From Dissulfurispira thermophila (GTDB lineage Bacteria; Nitrospirota; Thermodesulfovibrionia; Thermodesulfovibrionales; Dissulfurispiraceae): a DNA stretch of 64,000 bases. The notes beneath the pieces are model-generated. The model saw nothing but the letters and a program-made list of their open reading frames with translations. It made no database searches and had not been told where the DNA came from. The DNA lies in NCBI RefSeq assembly GCF_014701235.1, contig NZ_AP022873.1:1426001-1490000 (forward strand), in the 5' to 3' direction. Position 1 is the first letter of the stretch. The number at the start of each line of letters is the position of its first letter. The position numbers and the translations under genes are program-made. This document shows, piece by piece, positions 42,647-50,067 of the stretch.

Positions 42647-43558
42647 ATGGATATACATCAATTAAAGATTTTTACATCAGTATTCAAAAATAAGAGCTTT
42701 TCAAAAGCCTCAGAAGAACTCTATCTCACTCAACCAACTGTAAGCGACCATATCAAAGTCCTCGAAGATGAGCTAAATTGCAAGTTATTCGATAGGCTTG
42801 GCAGAACAATAATGCCTACAAAAGAAGCAGAGGTATTATTCAACCATGCATTGGAAATTATAGAAAAGGCAGACAATATAAAAGACCTCTTGTGCAACCT
42901 AAAAAAAGAGATTTCTGGAGATATAATTATTGGTGCAAGCACAATTCCGGGCACATATTTAATGCCTTCTATCGTGGCAAAATTCAAGAAAGTATATCCA
43001 TCTGTCTCATTCCAGATACTCATCTCAGATTCCAGAGACATTGTAGAAAAAATTTCGAGACATGAATTGCTCATTGGAATCGTTGGAGCAAGACTTACCA
43101 ATTCTCAGATAACTTACACACCATTTCTTGAAGATGAACTGATTGTAGTATCATCTCCTAAATTAATTAAAAATAAGCATATGACATTAAAAGAACTCAT
43201 GAAATTGCCTATTGCTCTGCGTGAAGAAGGCTCAGGAACAAGAAAAGAAACCGAAAAAATACTCGAAAACAATGGTATCTCCATTGAAAATACTAAAGTT
43301 GCTGGCATCTTTGGTTCAACAGATGCAGTAAAACAAGCTGTAAAAGCAGGATTAGGGATTTCTATATTATCAAGGCTCTCTGTGAAAGATGAGCTTAAAT
43401 ATGGAATACTCAGAGAAATAAAGCTGACCGACATCAAGATGAACAGGATGTTCTATATCGTAACCCACAAAAAGAGAACCCTACCGACTGCCTACAGCAT
43501 ATTTTTAGACCATGTCAGAACTGAATCAAAAAATGTCCACAACACCATTAAACCCTAA
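42647..43558 (+). CDS. LysR-family regulator, selenium-metabolism-associated type
   Basis: A 303-residue LysR protein. The HTH region is MDIHQLKIFTSVFKNKSFSK then ASEELYLTQPTVSDHIKVLE. The effector domain begins GDIIIGASTIPGTYLMPSIV, the G-A-S-T-I-P-G-x-YL-(L/M)P signature I associate with the selenium-linked and CysL-like LysR subgroup. Start 42647 gives the family N-terminus; the frame stays open upstream to 42590. It precedes the tRNA-Sec-like gene and yedE, supporting a sulfur or selenium role, but its targets are inferred only. Confidence 0.85.
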   Translation: MDIHQLKIFTSVFKNKSFSKASEELYLTQPTVSDHIKVLEDELNCKLFDRLGRTIMPTKEAEVLFNHALEIIEKADNIKDLLCNLKKEISGDIIIGASTIPGTYLMPSIVAKFKKVYPSVSFQILISDSRDIVEKISRHELLIGIVGARLTNSQITYTPFLEDELIVVSSPKLIKNKHMTLKELMKLPIALREEGSGTRKETEKILENNGISIENTKVAGIFGSTDAVKQAVKAGLGISILSRLSVKDELKYGILREIKLTDIKMNRMFYIVTHKKRTLPTAYSIFLDHVRTESKNVHNTIKP

Positions 43559-43566
43559 ATAAATTT

Positions 43567-43707
43567 GTCATTGCGAGGACTGAGATCCTTCACCTGTCAT
43601 TTCGAGGCTTACGAAGTGAGCCAAAGCAATCTGACATGAAATGTTATCTCGAACGAAGTGAAGGATCTCATTAGAGATTGCTTCGTCGCCAATTCGCAAT
43701 GAGGTCC
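43567..43707. repeat. Dispersed palindromic repeat
   Basis: In the 302-bp gap between the LysR gene and the tRNA. GTCATTGCGAGG at the left end pairs with CGCAATGAGGTCC at the right. Inner pairs include GAGATCCTTCAC / GTGAAGGATCTC and GAAGTGAGCCAAAGCAATCT / AGATTGCTTCGTCG. It belongs to the same family as 61664-61800. The remainder up to 43823 shows no gene. Confidence 0.6.
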
Positions 43708-43823
43708 TCAAAAATTGTAAGACTTTTTTTAGCACAGAAAAACAGACTTACAAAATAAAAAATAACATCAAACCCTATGATCAACAATCTATGACTCTTG
43801 TCTTTTTCATAGATATTTTCTAT

Positions 43824-43852
43824 TTGACTTATTGATTATCTCTATCTTATTT
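43824..43852 (+). promoter_or_regulatory. Candidate promoter of the tRNA
   Basis: TTGACT (43824-43829), 17-nt spacer, TTATTT (43847-43852). The expected transcription start falls about 8 nt further, at or just before the mature 5' G of the tRNA (43861). The region is AT-rich. Confidence 0.45.
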
Positions 43853-43860
43853 TTCTTGCT

Positions 43861-43987
43861 GAGGGGTATGGGGCTGTTGGCTGCCCCACCTGGTCTGCAA
43901 AACCAGAGTCACGGTAAAAGACAGGTCTCATAAACCTGTTTCTTTGGAAGAAGCCGTGGTGGGTTCAATTCCCACTGCCCCTCTCCA
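43861..43987 (+). tRNA. tRNA-Sec-like tRNA-Cys(GCA) with a giant branched variable arm
   Basis: The 127-nt gene includes an encoded CCA (43985-43987). The acceptor is 8 bp (GAGGGGTA with TGCCCCTC, one U-G pair), discriminator U (43984), T stem 5 bp (GTGGG / CCCAC) with loop TTCAATT, so an 8/5 branch as in bacterial tRNA-Sec. The D stem is 6 bp (TGGGGC / GCCCCA, 43869-43888). The anticodon arm is CTGGT-CTGCAAA-ACCAG (43890-43906), anticodon GCA at 43897-43899. The variable arm (43907-43958, 52 nt) has a basal stem CACGG / CCGTG and two hairpins: ACAGGT / ACCTGT with loop CTCATAA, and TTCTT / AAGAA with loop TGG. GCA plus U73 are Cys identity elements; the body is Sec-like. It lies 56 nt before yedE. 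Confidence 0.8.
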
Positions 43988-44043
43988 AATAAATTATGGT
44001 AACGAGTAACAAGTTACTAAATCTTAAATACCGGAGGAAAGTT

Positions 44044-45132
44044 ATGGAAGAAATTCAACAAGCAGGTATAATGGTTTTGATAAGTGGATTAGTAGTTGGT
44101 ATGCTTTTTGGTTTTGTACTGCAAAGAGGTAGATACTGCATGAACTCTGCATTCAGAGACATGATATTCATCAATGATTATACATTGCTTCGTTCATATT
44201 TGCTCGCGCTTTTAATTGCTATTATTGGCGCAAATCTGCTTGAGGATATGGGATTTATGGGAGATTCAGGATTAAGGAGACAGTCTTTCAATATCATAGC
44301 TAACATTATAGGTGGTTATATATTTGGTCTTGGTATTGTTGTAGCAGGCGGATGCGGAAGCGGTATTATTTACAGAATTGGAGAAGGCTATACATCTGCC
44401 TTCGTAGCAACATTAGGTTTTGCATCATCACTTGTTGCCACCATTCATGGACCTCTGAAGCCTATAATGCAATACCTGAAAAGCTTTAAAATTTCTATAG
44501 GAAATGGAGATGATGCAATAATCAATCCTGCATTATGGGATCTGGTTGGCGGTCATAGAATGAAATGGGTAGTAATAGCAATAATTGCTGCCATAATCAT
44601 ACCAATTGTATTAAAAGGCAAACCCTTTGCAAAAGGACCTAAAAAAGGTTATTCATGGTCGCTCACAGGGGTATTTTTAGGATTAGTGCTAATACTTGCA
44701 TTATGGGCATCTAATTATTGGGGCGGTCAGACAAGAGGACTTTCAGCAGCCGGACCAACAGCAGAGGCATATCTTGCTTTGATATTTGGTAATAGTATGT
44801 CAAAATTCGATCCAATGTTTGATTTCTGGGGATTGTTTAAGGGCACATGGAGTGCACTTTATATTTTCGGCATCCCATTAGGTGCTTATCTTAGTGCAAG
44901 AGGACTCGGAGAATTTAAACTGCAAGCACCTCCTGCGTCAGAAATAATGAGGGTCTTTGGAGGAAGCCTCATAATGGGATTTGGTGCTGCAGTAGCAGGA
45001 GGGTGCACAGTAGGTCATGCATTGACAGGTGTTTCTTCCTTAGCGCTATCAAGCATTGTAGCAACAATATTCATGATACTTGGCAACTGGACAATGGTAT
45101 ATTTCATGTTCATAAAACCAATGAAGGATTAA
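44044..45132 (+). CDS. yedE: YedE/YeeE family selenium/sulfur transporter
   Basis: A 362-residue membrane protein with about ten hydrophobic segments and duplicated YeeE/YedE motifs: LVVGMLFGFVLQRGRYCMNS with AFRDM near the N-terminus, GIVVAGGCGSGIIYRIGEGY, and in the second half FGAAVAGGCTVGHALTGVSS. The conserved cysteines (RYC, GGCGSG, GGCTVGH) are those that pass thiosulfate-type substrates in YeeE. YedE-type members are linked to selenium metabolism in genome surveys. Start 44044 is preferred because CGGAGGAAAGTT precedes it; the frame stays open to 43996, just 8 nt after the tRNA CCA. No Sec (UGA) codon is seen in it. Confidence 0.9.
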   Translation: MEEIQQAGIMVLISGLVVGMLFGFVLQRGRYCMNSAFRDMIFINDYTLLRSYLLALLIAIIGANLLEDMGFMGDSGLRRQSFNIIANIIGGYIFGLGIVVAGGCGSGIIYRIGEGYTSAFVATLGFASSLVATIHGPLKPIMQYLKSFKISIGNGDDAIINPALWDLVGGHRMKWVVIAIIAAIIIPIVLKGKPFAKGPKKGYSWSLTGVFLGLVLILALWASNYWGGQTRGLSAAGPTAEAYLALIFGNSMSKFDPMFDFWGLFKGTWSALYIFGIPLGAYLSARGLGEFKLQAPPASEIMRVFGGSLIMGFGAAVAGGCTVGHALTGVSSLALSSIVATIFMILGNWTMVYFMFIKPMKD

Positions 45133-45207
45133 TAAATAAAATAGCAGCATCAGAAAATAGTTTGTGCGTTGGTATTTTATTTATTAATCTAAAATTATAA
45201 CTTCAAG

Positions 45208-45236
45208 TTGACAATGTCAATTTAAAATGTTAAAAA
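45208..45236 (+). promoter_or_regulatory. Candidate promoter with palindromic -35, possible leaderless start
   Basis: TTGACA (45208-45213), 17-nt spacer, TAAAAA (45231-45236). The -35 is the left half of a 13-bp palindrome TTGACAATGTCAA. The expected start point is close to 45243, the ATG of the next gene, which has no ribosome-binding site, so that mRNA may be leaderless. Confidence 0.4.
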
Positions 45237-45242
45237 ATATAT

Positions 45243-45530
45243 ATGCGATTAAAGGCAATAATTATTATTCTATCAATACTGATATCGATACTTTCACCTA
45301 TATGTTTTAAGATAACTTTTTCAAGCCATGAAAATGTATCTGTAATAGCAACCCTCGATGTGTGTCATGCTAAAGACTCGATAAGTGCTGTTAGTTTAGA
45401 TACTCCTGCAATTAATGAGACTCAATTCACATTATATATGTTACATTCTATAGCTTCATATGATGCATCAAGACATCTTTCCAAAAATATTTTATTAGTT
45501 TTCCAAAAAGAACATCCGCCAAGATTCTAA
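45243..45530 (+). CDS. Small exported protein of unknown function
   Basis: A 95-residue protein with a hydrophobic signal-anchor (MRLKAIIIILSILISILSPI), a central VIATLDVCHAKDSISAVSLD segment and a C-terminal FQKEHPPRF. The TLDVCHA ... PP layout resembles small uncharacterised exported proteins that I recall from metal- and sulfur-metabolising bacteria. One conserved-looking Cys follows the signal. No domain is recognised. It sits between yedE and the YVTN gene and is followed by hairpins. Confidence 0.6.
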   Translation: MRLKAIIIILSILISILSPICFKITFSSHENVSVIATLDVCHAKDSISAVSLDTPAINETQFTLYMLHSIASYDASRHLSKNILLVFQKEHPPRF

Positions 45531-45568
45531 ATCCAATCAGTTCCGAAGATTTAAGGAGCCTTTAATCT

Positions 45569-45591
45569 TAAGGCAAACAATGTTTGCCTTA
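45569..45591 (+). terminator. Hairpin, probable terminator of the small exported gene
   Basis: 10-bp perfect stem (TAAGGCAAAC / GTTTGCCTTA) with a 3-nt loop, followed by TTAATAGG. The T run is poor, so termination may be partial. Confidence 0.45.
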
Positions 45592-45632
45592 TTAATAGGA
45601 TTGTCCGTTAGGACATCCTCCCCGTTTGACTC

Positions 45633-45696
45633 GGCTCCGCTTCGGAAATCTACTTGAATTTTATATTAGATATTCTAAAGCGGAGCCACTTTTTTA
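45633..45696 (+). terminator. Inverted repeat with T run before the YVTN gene
   Basis: GGCTCCGCTT (45633-45642) and AAGCGGAGCC (45678-45687) form a 10-bp stem with a 35-nt internal region, followed by ACTTTTTT. It ends 30 bp before the YVTN start codon. It could end upstream transcription or act as an attenuator for the YVTN-cytochrome pair. A GTCC-GTTA-GGAC mini-hairpin lies just upstream. Confidence 0.5.
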
Positions 45697-45725
45697 AAAT
45701 GACATTATTATTTTAGGAGGCGCTT

Positions 45726-46943
45726 ATGATAAAAAAGTTCAATAAATTAATCATTGCCGCAATCTTTGTCATTGGTGTGAGCACTATAGTTTATGCGGCA
45801 GTTGCAAAATGGATATTTGTTCCAAATGCGGCATCAAAAACACTATCCTTTGTTGACCCTCAAAAAGAAATGGTTATAGGGCATTGCGATACCGGTCCAA
45901 CAGGATGGCTTGCATGCCTTACACCCGACTTAAAAAAAATTTATGTTGGCAACAATGGTGGCACGACTGTTAGCATTGTGGATGCTATAAGACATAAAAC
46001 ACTAAAGCAGATAGAAACAGGCAAAAAACCAAAACATCCGCTTGTAACACCCGATGGCAAGTACGTGCTTATTAATCATACAGGCGAGGTAAAAGCTGTG
46101 CTTTTGGATGCAAAGACAGATAAAGAATTAAAGACCTTTGCAGTGGATCATCAAAACAAAGATTACAAAGGTCCATTAATGATGCACTCTGCATTTACAT
46201 GGGACAGCAAATATGCCTTTGTACAGAATTATGCTGACAAAAAATCCTATGTTCTCCGCATCCCATCTCTTGAAGTAGTAGCAACAATTGATGGTGACAG
46301 TCCCGCCCACTACTTCATACCTACGCCTGACAACAAGCAGGTATGGATAGTTTATGAAGGCAATAATGCCGCAAAGGTTAAACCATCTGTTTCAATTGTA
46401 GACTTGGCATCCTTCAAAGAAATAAAAAAGATAGAGATTCCTACTGCCGAAGACGAGCCGATAGAGGGACATCACGGCATATTTACCCTTGACGGGAAAT
46501 ATTTCTTTTTCTGCAACCGTGGGCCCGGTCCAAAGTTTGGAGGCACTACTGTTGCTATTATTGATGTTGCAAGTCAAAAAGTTGTTAGAACCATTAAAGC
46601 CGCTAATGGCGTTGGACATCCCTACCTTACACCTGATGGGAAATATGTTGTACTTACGCCTTACGGCTCAAATATCATCACTATTGTAGATGCTAAGACA
46701 GGACTGAAGCTTAAAGATATTGCTATTGGTAATGGGAATCACATTGGGCACATTGTCTTTAGCGCTGATAGCAAAAAGGCTTATGCTACAAATGCATCAG
46801 ATGGAGCACTGTATGTTATAGACATGCAGACAAGAGAGGTTACAAAGGGGATTCCTACAGGAAATAAAGCTGCTCAAGTTATAAACACCTATACAAATCT
46901 ATTTGAAGTTCCTGGTGTATATAAGCATGGGCATTCTCATTAA
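45726..46943 (+). CDS. Exported YVTN-type beta-propeller protein
   Basis: A 405-residue periplasmic protein with a signal peptide (about 1-25, IIAAIFVIGVSTIVYAAVAK). Six to seven YVTN-like blades follow, e.g. KIYVGNNGGTTVSIVDAIRH, KYVLINHTGEVKAVLLDAKT, KQVWIVYEGN and KKAYATNASDGALYVIDMQT. The C-terminus is His-rich (YKHGHSH), a possible metal site. Related propellers accompany cytochromes in nitrite, sulfur or metal metabolism, but no heme motif is in this one. AGGAGG is about 5 nt before the ATG. The split-Soret cytochrome gene follows 62 nt later. Confidence 0.85.
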   Translation: MIKKFNKLIIAAIFVIGVSTIVYAAVAKWIFVPNAASKTLSFVDPQKEMVIGHCDTGPTGWLACLTPDLKKIYVGNNGGTTVSIVDAIRHKTLKQIETGKKPKHPLVTPDGKYVLINHTGEVKAVLLDAKTDKELKTFAVDHQNKDYKGPLMMHSAFTWDSKYAFVQNYADKKSYVLRIPSLEVVATIDGDSPAHYFIPTPDNKQVWIVYEGNNAAKVKPSVSIVDLASFKEIKKIEIPTAEDEPIEGHHGIFTLDGKYFFFCNRGPGPKFGGTTVAIIDVASQKVVRTIKAANGVGHPYLTPDGKYVVLTPYGSNIITIVDAKTGLKLKDIAIGNGNHIGHIVFSADSKKAYATNASDGALYVIDMQTREVTKGIPTGNKAAQVINTYTNLFEVPGVYKHGHSH

Positions 46944-47005
46944 ACTTTAACTAATTCAGCAATTGCCCTTTGGGCATATTAAAAAACCTTTAATGGAGGG
47001 AAAGA

Positions 47006-47791
47006 ATGTTGGAAAAAGACATCAACAAAGAAGTCTCAAGAAGGGAATTGATAGTAGGTGCTGGTGCACTTGCAGTTGGAGCCACTATCGCAAAATTTGG
47101 CAGTTTTGTATCAACCGCAGAGGCAAAAGGAAAATGGCCATGGCCTTATGAAAAACTTGACCCAGAGAAAACAGCAGAATTGGCATACAATGAATGGTAT
47201 AGGGTATTCTGCGGTGCTGCTGTTATAAGCAGCGTTTTCAGCCAGCTTTCAGAAAAAATTGGTGAGCCTTACAAATCATTTCCTGTCGACCCATTCATTG
47301 TTCTTGAAGGTGGCCTTGCGGGATGGGGAACTGTATGCGGTTCTATTGCAGGAGCTAATATAGTTACAAACATGATAATTGGTCCAAGAATTGCTGGACC
47401 TGATTGTGAGCACGGGCATGTAATCGGCTCTAATATCACCAAGTGGTATGGAGATACTAATCTGCCTGTATATGTTCCAAAAAATCCAAGGGCAAACAAA
47501 GATAGTATCGTTAGGACCACAAGTAATTCTCCACTTTGTCATATATCTGTAGGAAGGTGGATGAAGGCATCGGGTTATGCATTAAGCAGCAACGAAAGGA
47601 AAGACAGATGTGCAAGAGTAGCAGCAAGTGTAGCATATAAGCTCGTTGAAGACTTGAATGCATGGAAAGACGGAAAATATCATGAAGGGGTAGCATGGAG
47701 CGCAGCAAAACACTTTGGAATCACAGGACAGCAGAATTGCACTGACTGCCACGGTTCAAATATCCCAACTGCACCAAAGGCAAAAAAATAA
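47006..47791 (+). CDS. Split-Soret cytochrome c-like protein (C_GCAxxG_C_C type), Tat-exported
   Basis: A 261-residue protein with a Tat-like signal (SRRELIVGAGALAVGATIAK). The cysteine pattern FCGAAVISSVFSQLSEKIGE, GWGTVCGSIAGANIVTNMI, SPLCHISVGRWMK, DRCARVAASVAYKL and terminal heme motif NCTDCHGSN fits the C_GCAxxG_C_C/split-Soret family, whose founding cytochrome holds heme c in a dimer interface and an Fe-S cluster. The canonical C-GCA is reduced to CGAA here. Its redox partner is unknown; the propeller gene upstream is the natural candidate. TGGAGGG precedes the ATG by about 6 nt; a strong terminator follows. Confidence 0.82.
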   Translation: MLEKDINKEVSRRELIVGAGALAVGATIAKFGSFVSTAEAKGKWPWPYEKLDPEKTAELAYNEWYRVFCGAAVISSVFSQLSEKIGEPYKSFPVDPFIVLEGGLAGWGTVCGSIAGANIVTNMIIGPRIAGPDCEHGHVIGSNITKWYGDTNLPVYVPKNPRANKDSIVRTTSNSPLCHISVGRWMKASGYALSSNERKDRCARVAASVAYKLVEDLNAWKDGKYHEGVAWSAAKHFGITGQQNCTDCHGSNIPTAPKAKK

Positions 47792-47801
47792 CACCAAAGA
47801 A

Positions 47802-47840
47802 AAATCTGGGCGGGCATTATGCCCGCCCAGATTTAATTTT
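47802..47840 (+). terminator. Strong intrinsic terminator
   Basis: Perfect 14-bp stem (AAATCTGGGCGGGC / GCCCGCCCAGATTT) with a 5-nt loop ATTAT, followed by AATTTTAG. It closes the propeller-cytochrome transcript. Confidence 0.85.
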
Positions 47841-47988
47841 AGTCCATATCTCAAATCTATAGATTCAATCTATATTTCTCTAAATTGTCATTCTGAAAAA
47901 CTATTGGAATTTTCTATTCCTAAATTAATAACATATTAACATTTAAATCAGACGATGACAAATAAGATAAAGGGAGTTTTGAAATTAG

Positions 47989-48957
47989 ATGACAGTTTTA
48001 TGGGAAGACAAAGAGATTAGAAAAACTGCTGTTGAAACAATTCAAATCAATCTTGGAAATAAATGCAATCAAAGTTGTTATCACTGCCACATTAGTGCAT
48101 CACCTGCTGGTGATAAAAACATGAATGAAGAAACTGCTTTGCGTGTCTTAAAAAAACTTATAGATTTTTCACCACAACTCGTTGAATTCACAGGTGGAGC
48201 TCCTGAAATGAATCACAACCTAAAAATGTTAATCGAGGAGCTTTCAAAACATAAGATTAAGATTGCCATCAGAACAAATCTGACTATTTTAGATATGCCA
48301 GAATATTCAGAATTCATCAGCCTTTATAAAGAATATGGTGTAAAGCTTATCGCATCTCTTCCGGGATATTCCAGAGATATAACAGACAGACAGAGGGGGA
48401 AAGGGGTATTTGATAAGAGCATAGCTGTTCTCAAGAAATTAAATCATGTAGGTTATGGTAATAAAGCTCTTGAATTAGATTTAGTTCATAATCCCTCTGA
48501 CAATTGTCTTAAGTTTTCCACTGACCAACTTGAACATGACTATAAACAAATACTTAAAAAAGAGCATGGGGTTATTTTTAATAAATTAATCTCCATTACA
48601 AACTCACCAATAGGAGGCTTCAAGAGATATTTAATAAAAAGCAACAAATATGAAGACTATTTAAAACTCCTTGCTAACAATTTTAATTCTGACACTTTAA
48701 ATCATATTATGTGTAAGAGACTTGTATCTGTTGATTATCTCGGATATATCTATGACTGCGATTTTAATCTTGCACTTGGTATAAAGACAAGGGGCTATGA
48801 AAATAAAAAATTCTGGGAGATTAACTTTAATGATTTTAATCCTGAGATAAGTTGTGGTGAACACTGCTATGCATGCACAGCAGTAAATGGAAGCAGTTGT
48901 TACGGTAAATTATTGGATACAAAAAGCCAAATATTAAATTTATGCATGATTACATAG
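47989..48957 (+). CDS. ArsS-like radical SAM/Cys-rich (DUF3641) protein
   Basis: A 322-residue radical SAM enzyme. The cluster motif is CNQSCYHCHISASPAGDKNM (Cx3Cx2C) preceded by ETIQINLGNK. The C-terminal Cys-rich DUF3641 region has HIMCKRLVSVDYLGYIYDCD and CGEHCYACTAVNGSSC. The family includes ArsS (arsenosugar synthesis) and members with selenocysteine in this C-terminal region; all positions here are Cys. Two TIGR04282/04283-type genes nearby are known companions. The substrate, arsenic or sulfur/selenium related, is open. The ribosome-binding site is distant (AAGGGAG, about 13 nt). Confidence 0.87.
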   Translation: MTVLWEDKEIRKTAVETIQINLGNKCNQSCYHCHISASPAGDKNMNEETALRVLKKLIDFSPQLVEFTGGAPEMNHNLKMLIEELSKHKIKIAIRTNLTILDMPEYSEFISLYKEYGVKLIASLPGYSRDITDRQRGKGVFDKSIAVLKKLNHVGYGNKALELDLVHNPSDNCLKFSTDQLEHDYKQILKKEHGVIFNKLISITNSPIGGFKRYLIKSNKYEDYLKLLANNFNSDTLNHIMCKRLVSVDYLGYIYDCDFNLALGIKTRGYENKKFWEINFNDFNPEISCGEHCYACTAVNGSSCYGKLLDTKSQILNLCMIT

Positions 48958-48974
48958 AAGATTAGGAGAAAAAC

Positions 48975-49598
48975 ATGCTCATCGATGCAAGAGGCCATGC
49001 ATGTCCAAAGCCTGTTTTAATGGCTGAAGATGCTTTATTGAAAATAGAAGAAGGGATCATAGATATACTCGTGGACAACGAGGCTTCAGTCGGAAATCTC
49101 ACAAGATTTGCTAAAAAAAATGCCTTTTATTCAGAGACAATAAAAGAGGATAATTATTGGCGTGTAAAGATTGTAAAAGGCTACCCATGTGAAATATCAG
49201 AAAGCAGAGGACAGAAGACAGAAGATAGACAAAAGACTACAGAACAGATAAAAGGAACAGAAAAAGACCTACTGCTTATAATAGGCTCTGATACAATGGG
49301 CAAGGAAGAGGAACTCGGAAGGATCTTAATGAAGGCATTTTTTGAAACAATAAAGGTAACAAAGGAGATTCCACACACTATCTTTTTCCTTAATGCTGGA
49401 GTAAAACTCACAACTATGAATGAGGAAATTATTCCTATCCTTAAAGATATAGAGGCTATGGGTGTCGATATATTCTCATGCGGCACATGTCTTAAATATT
49501 ACAATCTTGAATCAGAGCTTAAAGTGGGTTATAGAGGCACAACAAATCATATTGTTGAGGGAATAAAGGACTTTAAAAAGACGGTATGGATTGGATAA
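48975..49598 (+). CDS. yedF: YedF family protein (TusA-like + DsrE-like domains)
   Basis: A 207-residue two-domain protein. The N-terminal TusA/SirA domain (residues 1-70) has the CPxP motif in DARGHACPKPVLMAEDAL; the C-terminal DsrE-like domain (about 95-207) starts LLLIIGSDTMGKEEELGRIL and has Cys in IFSCGTCLKYYNLE. This architecture defines YedF, linked by genome surveys to selenium metabolism and by homology to sulfur-relay proteins. A Lys/Gln/Arg-rich linker joins the domains. AGGAGA precedes the ATG. It is separated from yedE by about 3.8 kb. Confidence 0.9.
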   Translation: MLIDARGHACPKPVLMAEDALLKIEEGIIDILVDNEASVGNLTRFAKKNAFYSETIKEDNYWRVKIVKGYPCEISESRGQKTEDRQKTTEQIKGTEKDLLLIIGSDTMGKEEELGRILMKAFFETIKVTKEIPHTIFFLNAGVKLTTMNEEIIPILKDIEAMGVDIFSCGTCLKYYNLESELKVGYRGTTNHIVEGIKDFKKTVWIG

Positions 49599-49638
49599 TT
49601 CAATTGTCTAAATAAAAATAAAAACGAGGAGGTCTCAG

Positions 49639-50055
49639 ATGAAAAAGTATTTTGTATTAACAATGGTATTTGTATTCGTATTAACAACAGCAGCACTTGC
49701 AGCAAACTATGTAAAGCCTGATGAATTCAAAAAATGGATGGAAACAGGCAAGAAAACTATTATTGTTGACATACAGCCAAAAAATGAATTCCAGGCTCAT
49801 CATTTCAAAAACTCGATCGAGACAAATGCCTTTCCTGCAAAAACAGATGAAGAAAAAAAGAGGCTTGATTCTGTAATTGAAAAGATAAAAAAATCAAAAG
49901 ACGATGTTGTAATCATCTGTCCGAGAGGTAGGAGTGGAGCAAGTAATACATACGATTATATAAAATCAAAAGGGGTACCAGAAAATAGACTTTATATTCT
50001 CGAAGGTGGTATAGCAGGCTGGCCATACAAAGAAATGCTTATAAAAGGTAAATAA
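49639..50055 (+). CDS. Exported rhodanese-like sulfurtransferase
   Basis: A 138-residue protein with a cleavable signal peptide (MKKYFVLTMVFVFVLTTAAL, AlaXAla site LAA) and a single rhodanese domain. The active-site loop is IICPRGRSGASNTYDYIK with catalytic Cys, and the C-terminus LEGGIAGWPYKEM is typical. It should act in the periplasm on sulfane sulfur or similar. GAGG ribosome-binding site upstream. Context suggests delivery to the YedE or cytochrome system, which is inference. Confidence 0.9.
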   Translation: MKKYFVLTMVFVFVLTTAALAANYVKPDEFKKWMETGKKTIIVDIQPKNEFQAHHFKNSIETNAFPAKTDEEKKRLDSVIEKIKKSKDDVVIICPRGRSGASNTYDYIKSKGVPENRLYILEGGIAGWPYKEMLIKGK

Positions 50056-50067
50056 AAAGGTGTAGAT

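Noticed and set aside
43861-43987. Ordinary tRNA-Cys, or ordinary tRNA-Sec
   Set aside because: tRNA-Cys has a 7-bp acceptor and a short variable loop; this has 8 bp and a 52-nt arm. tRNA-Sec would need anticodon UCA and normally discriminator G; here GCA and U are read directly.
43921-43987. Separate second tRNA (Met-like) overlapping the 3' half
   Set aside because: The CAU hairpin has no D arm of its own and the T arm and acceptor pair with the upstream half; the CACGG/CCGTG stem encloses it as part of the variable arm.
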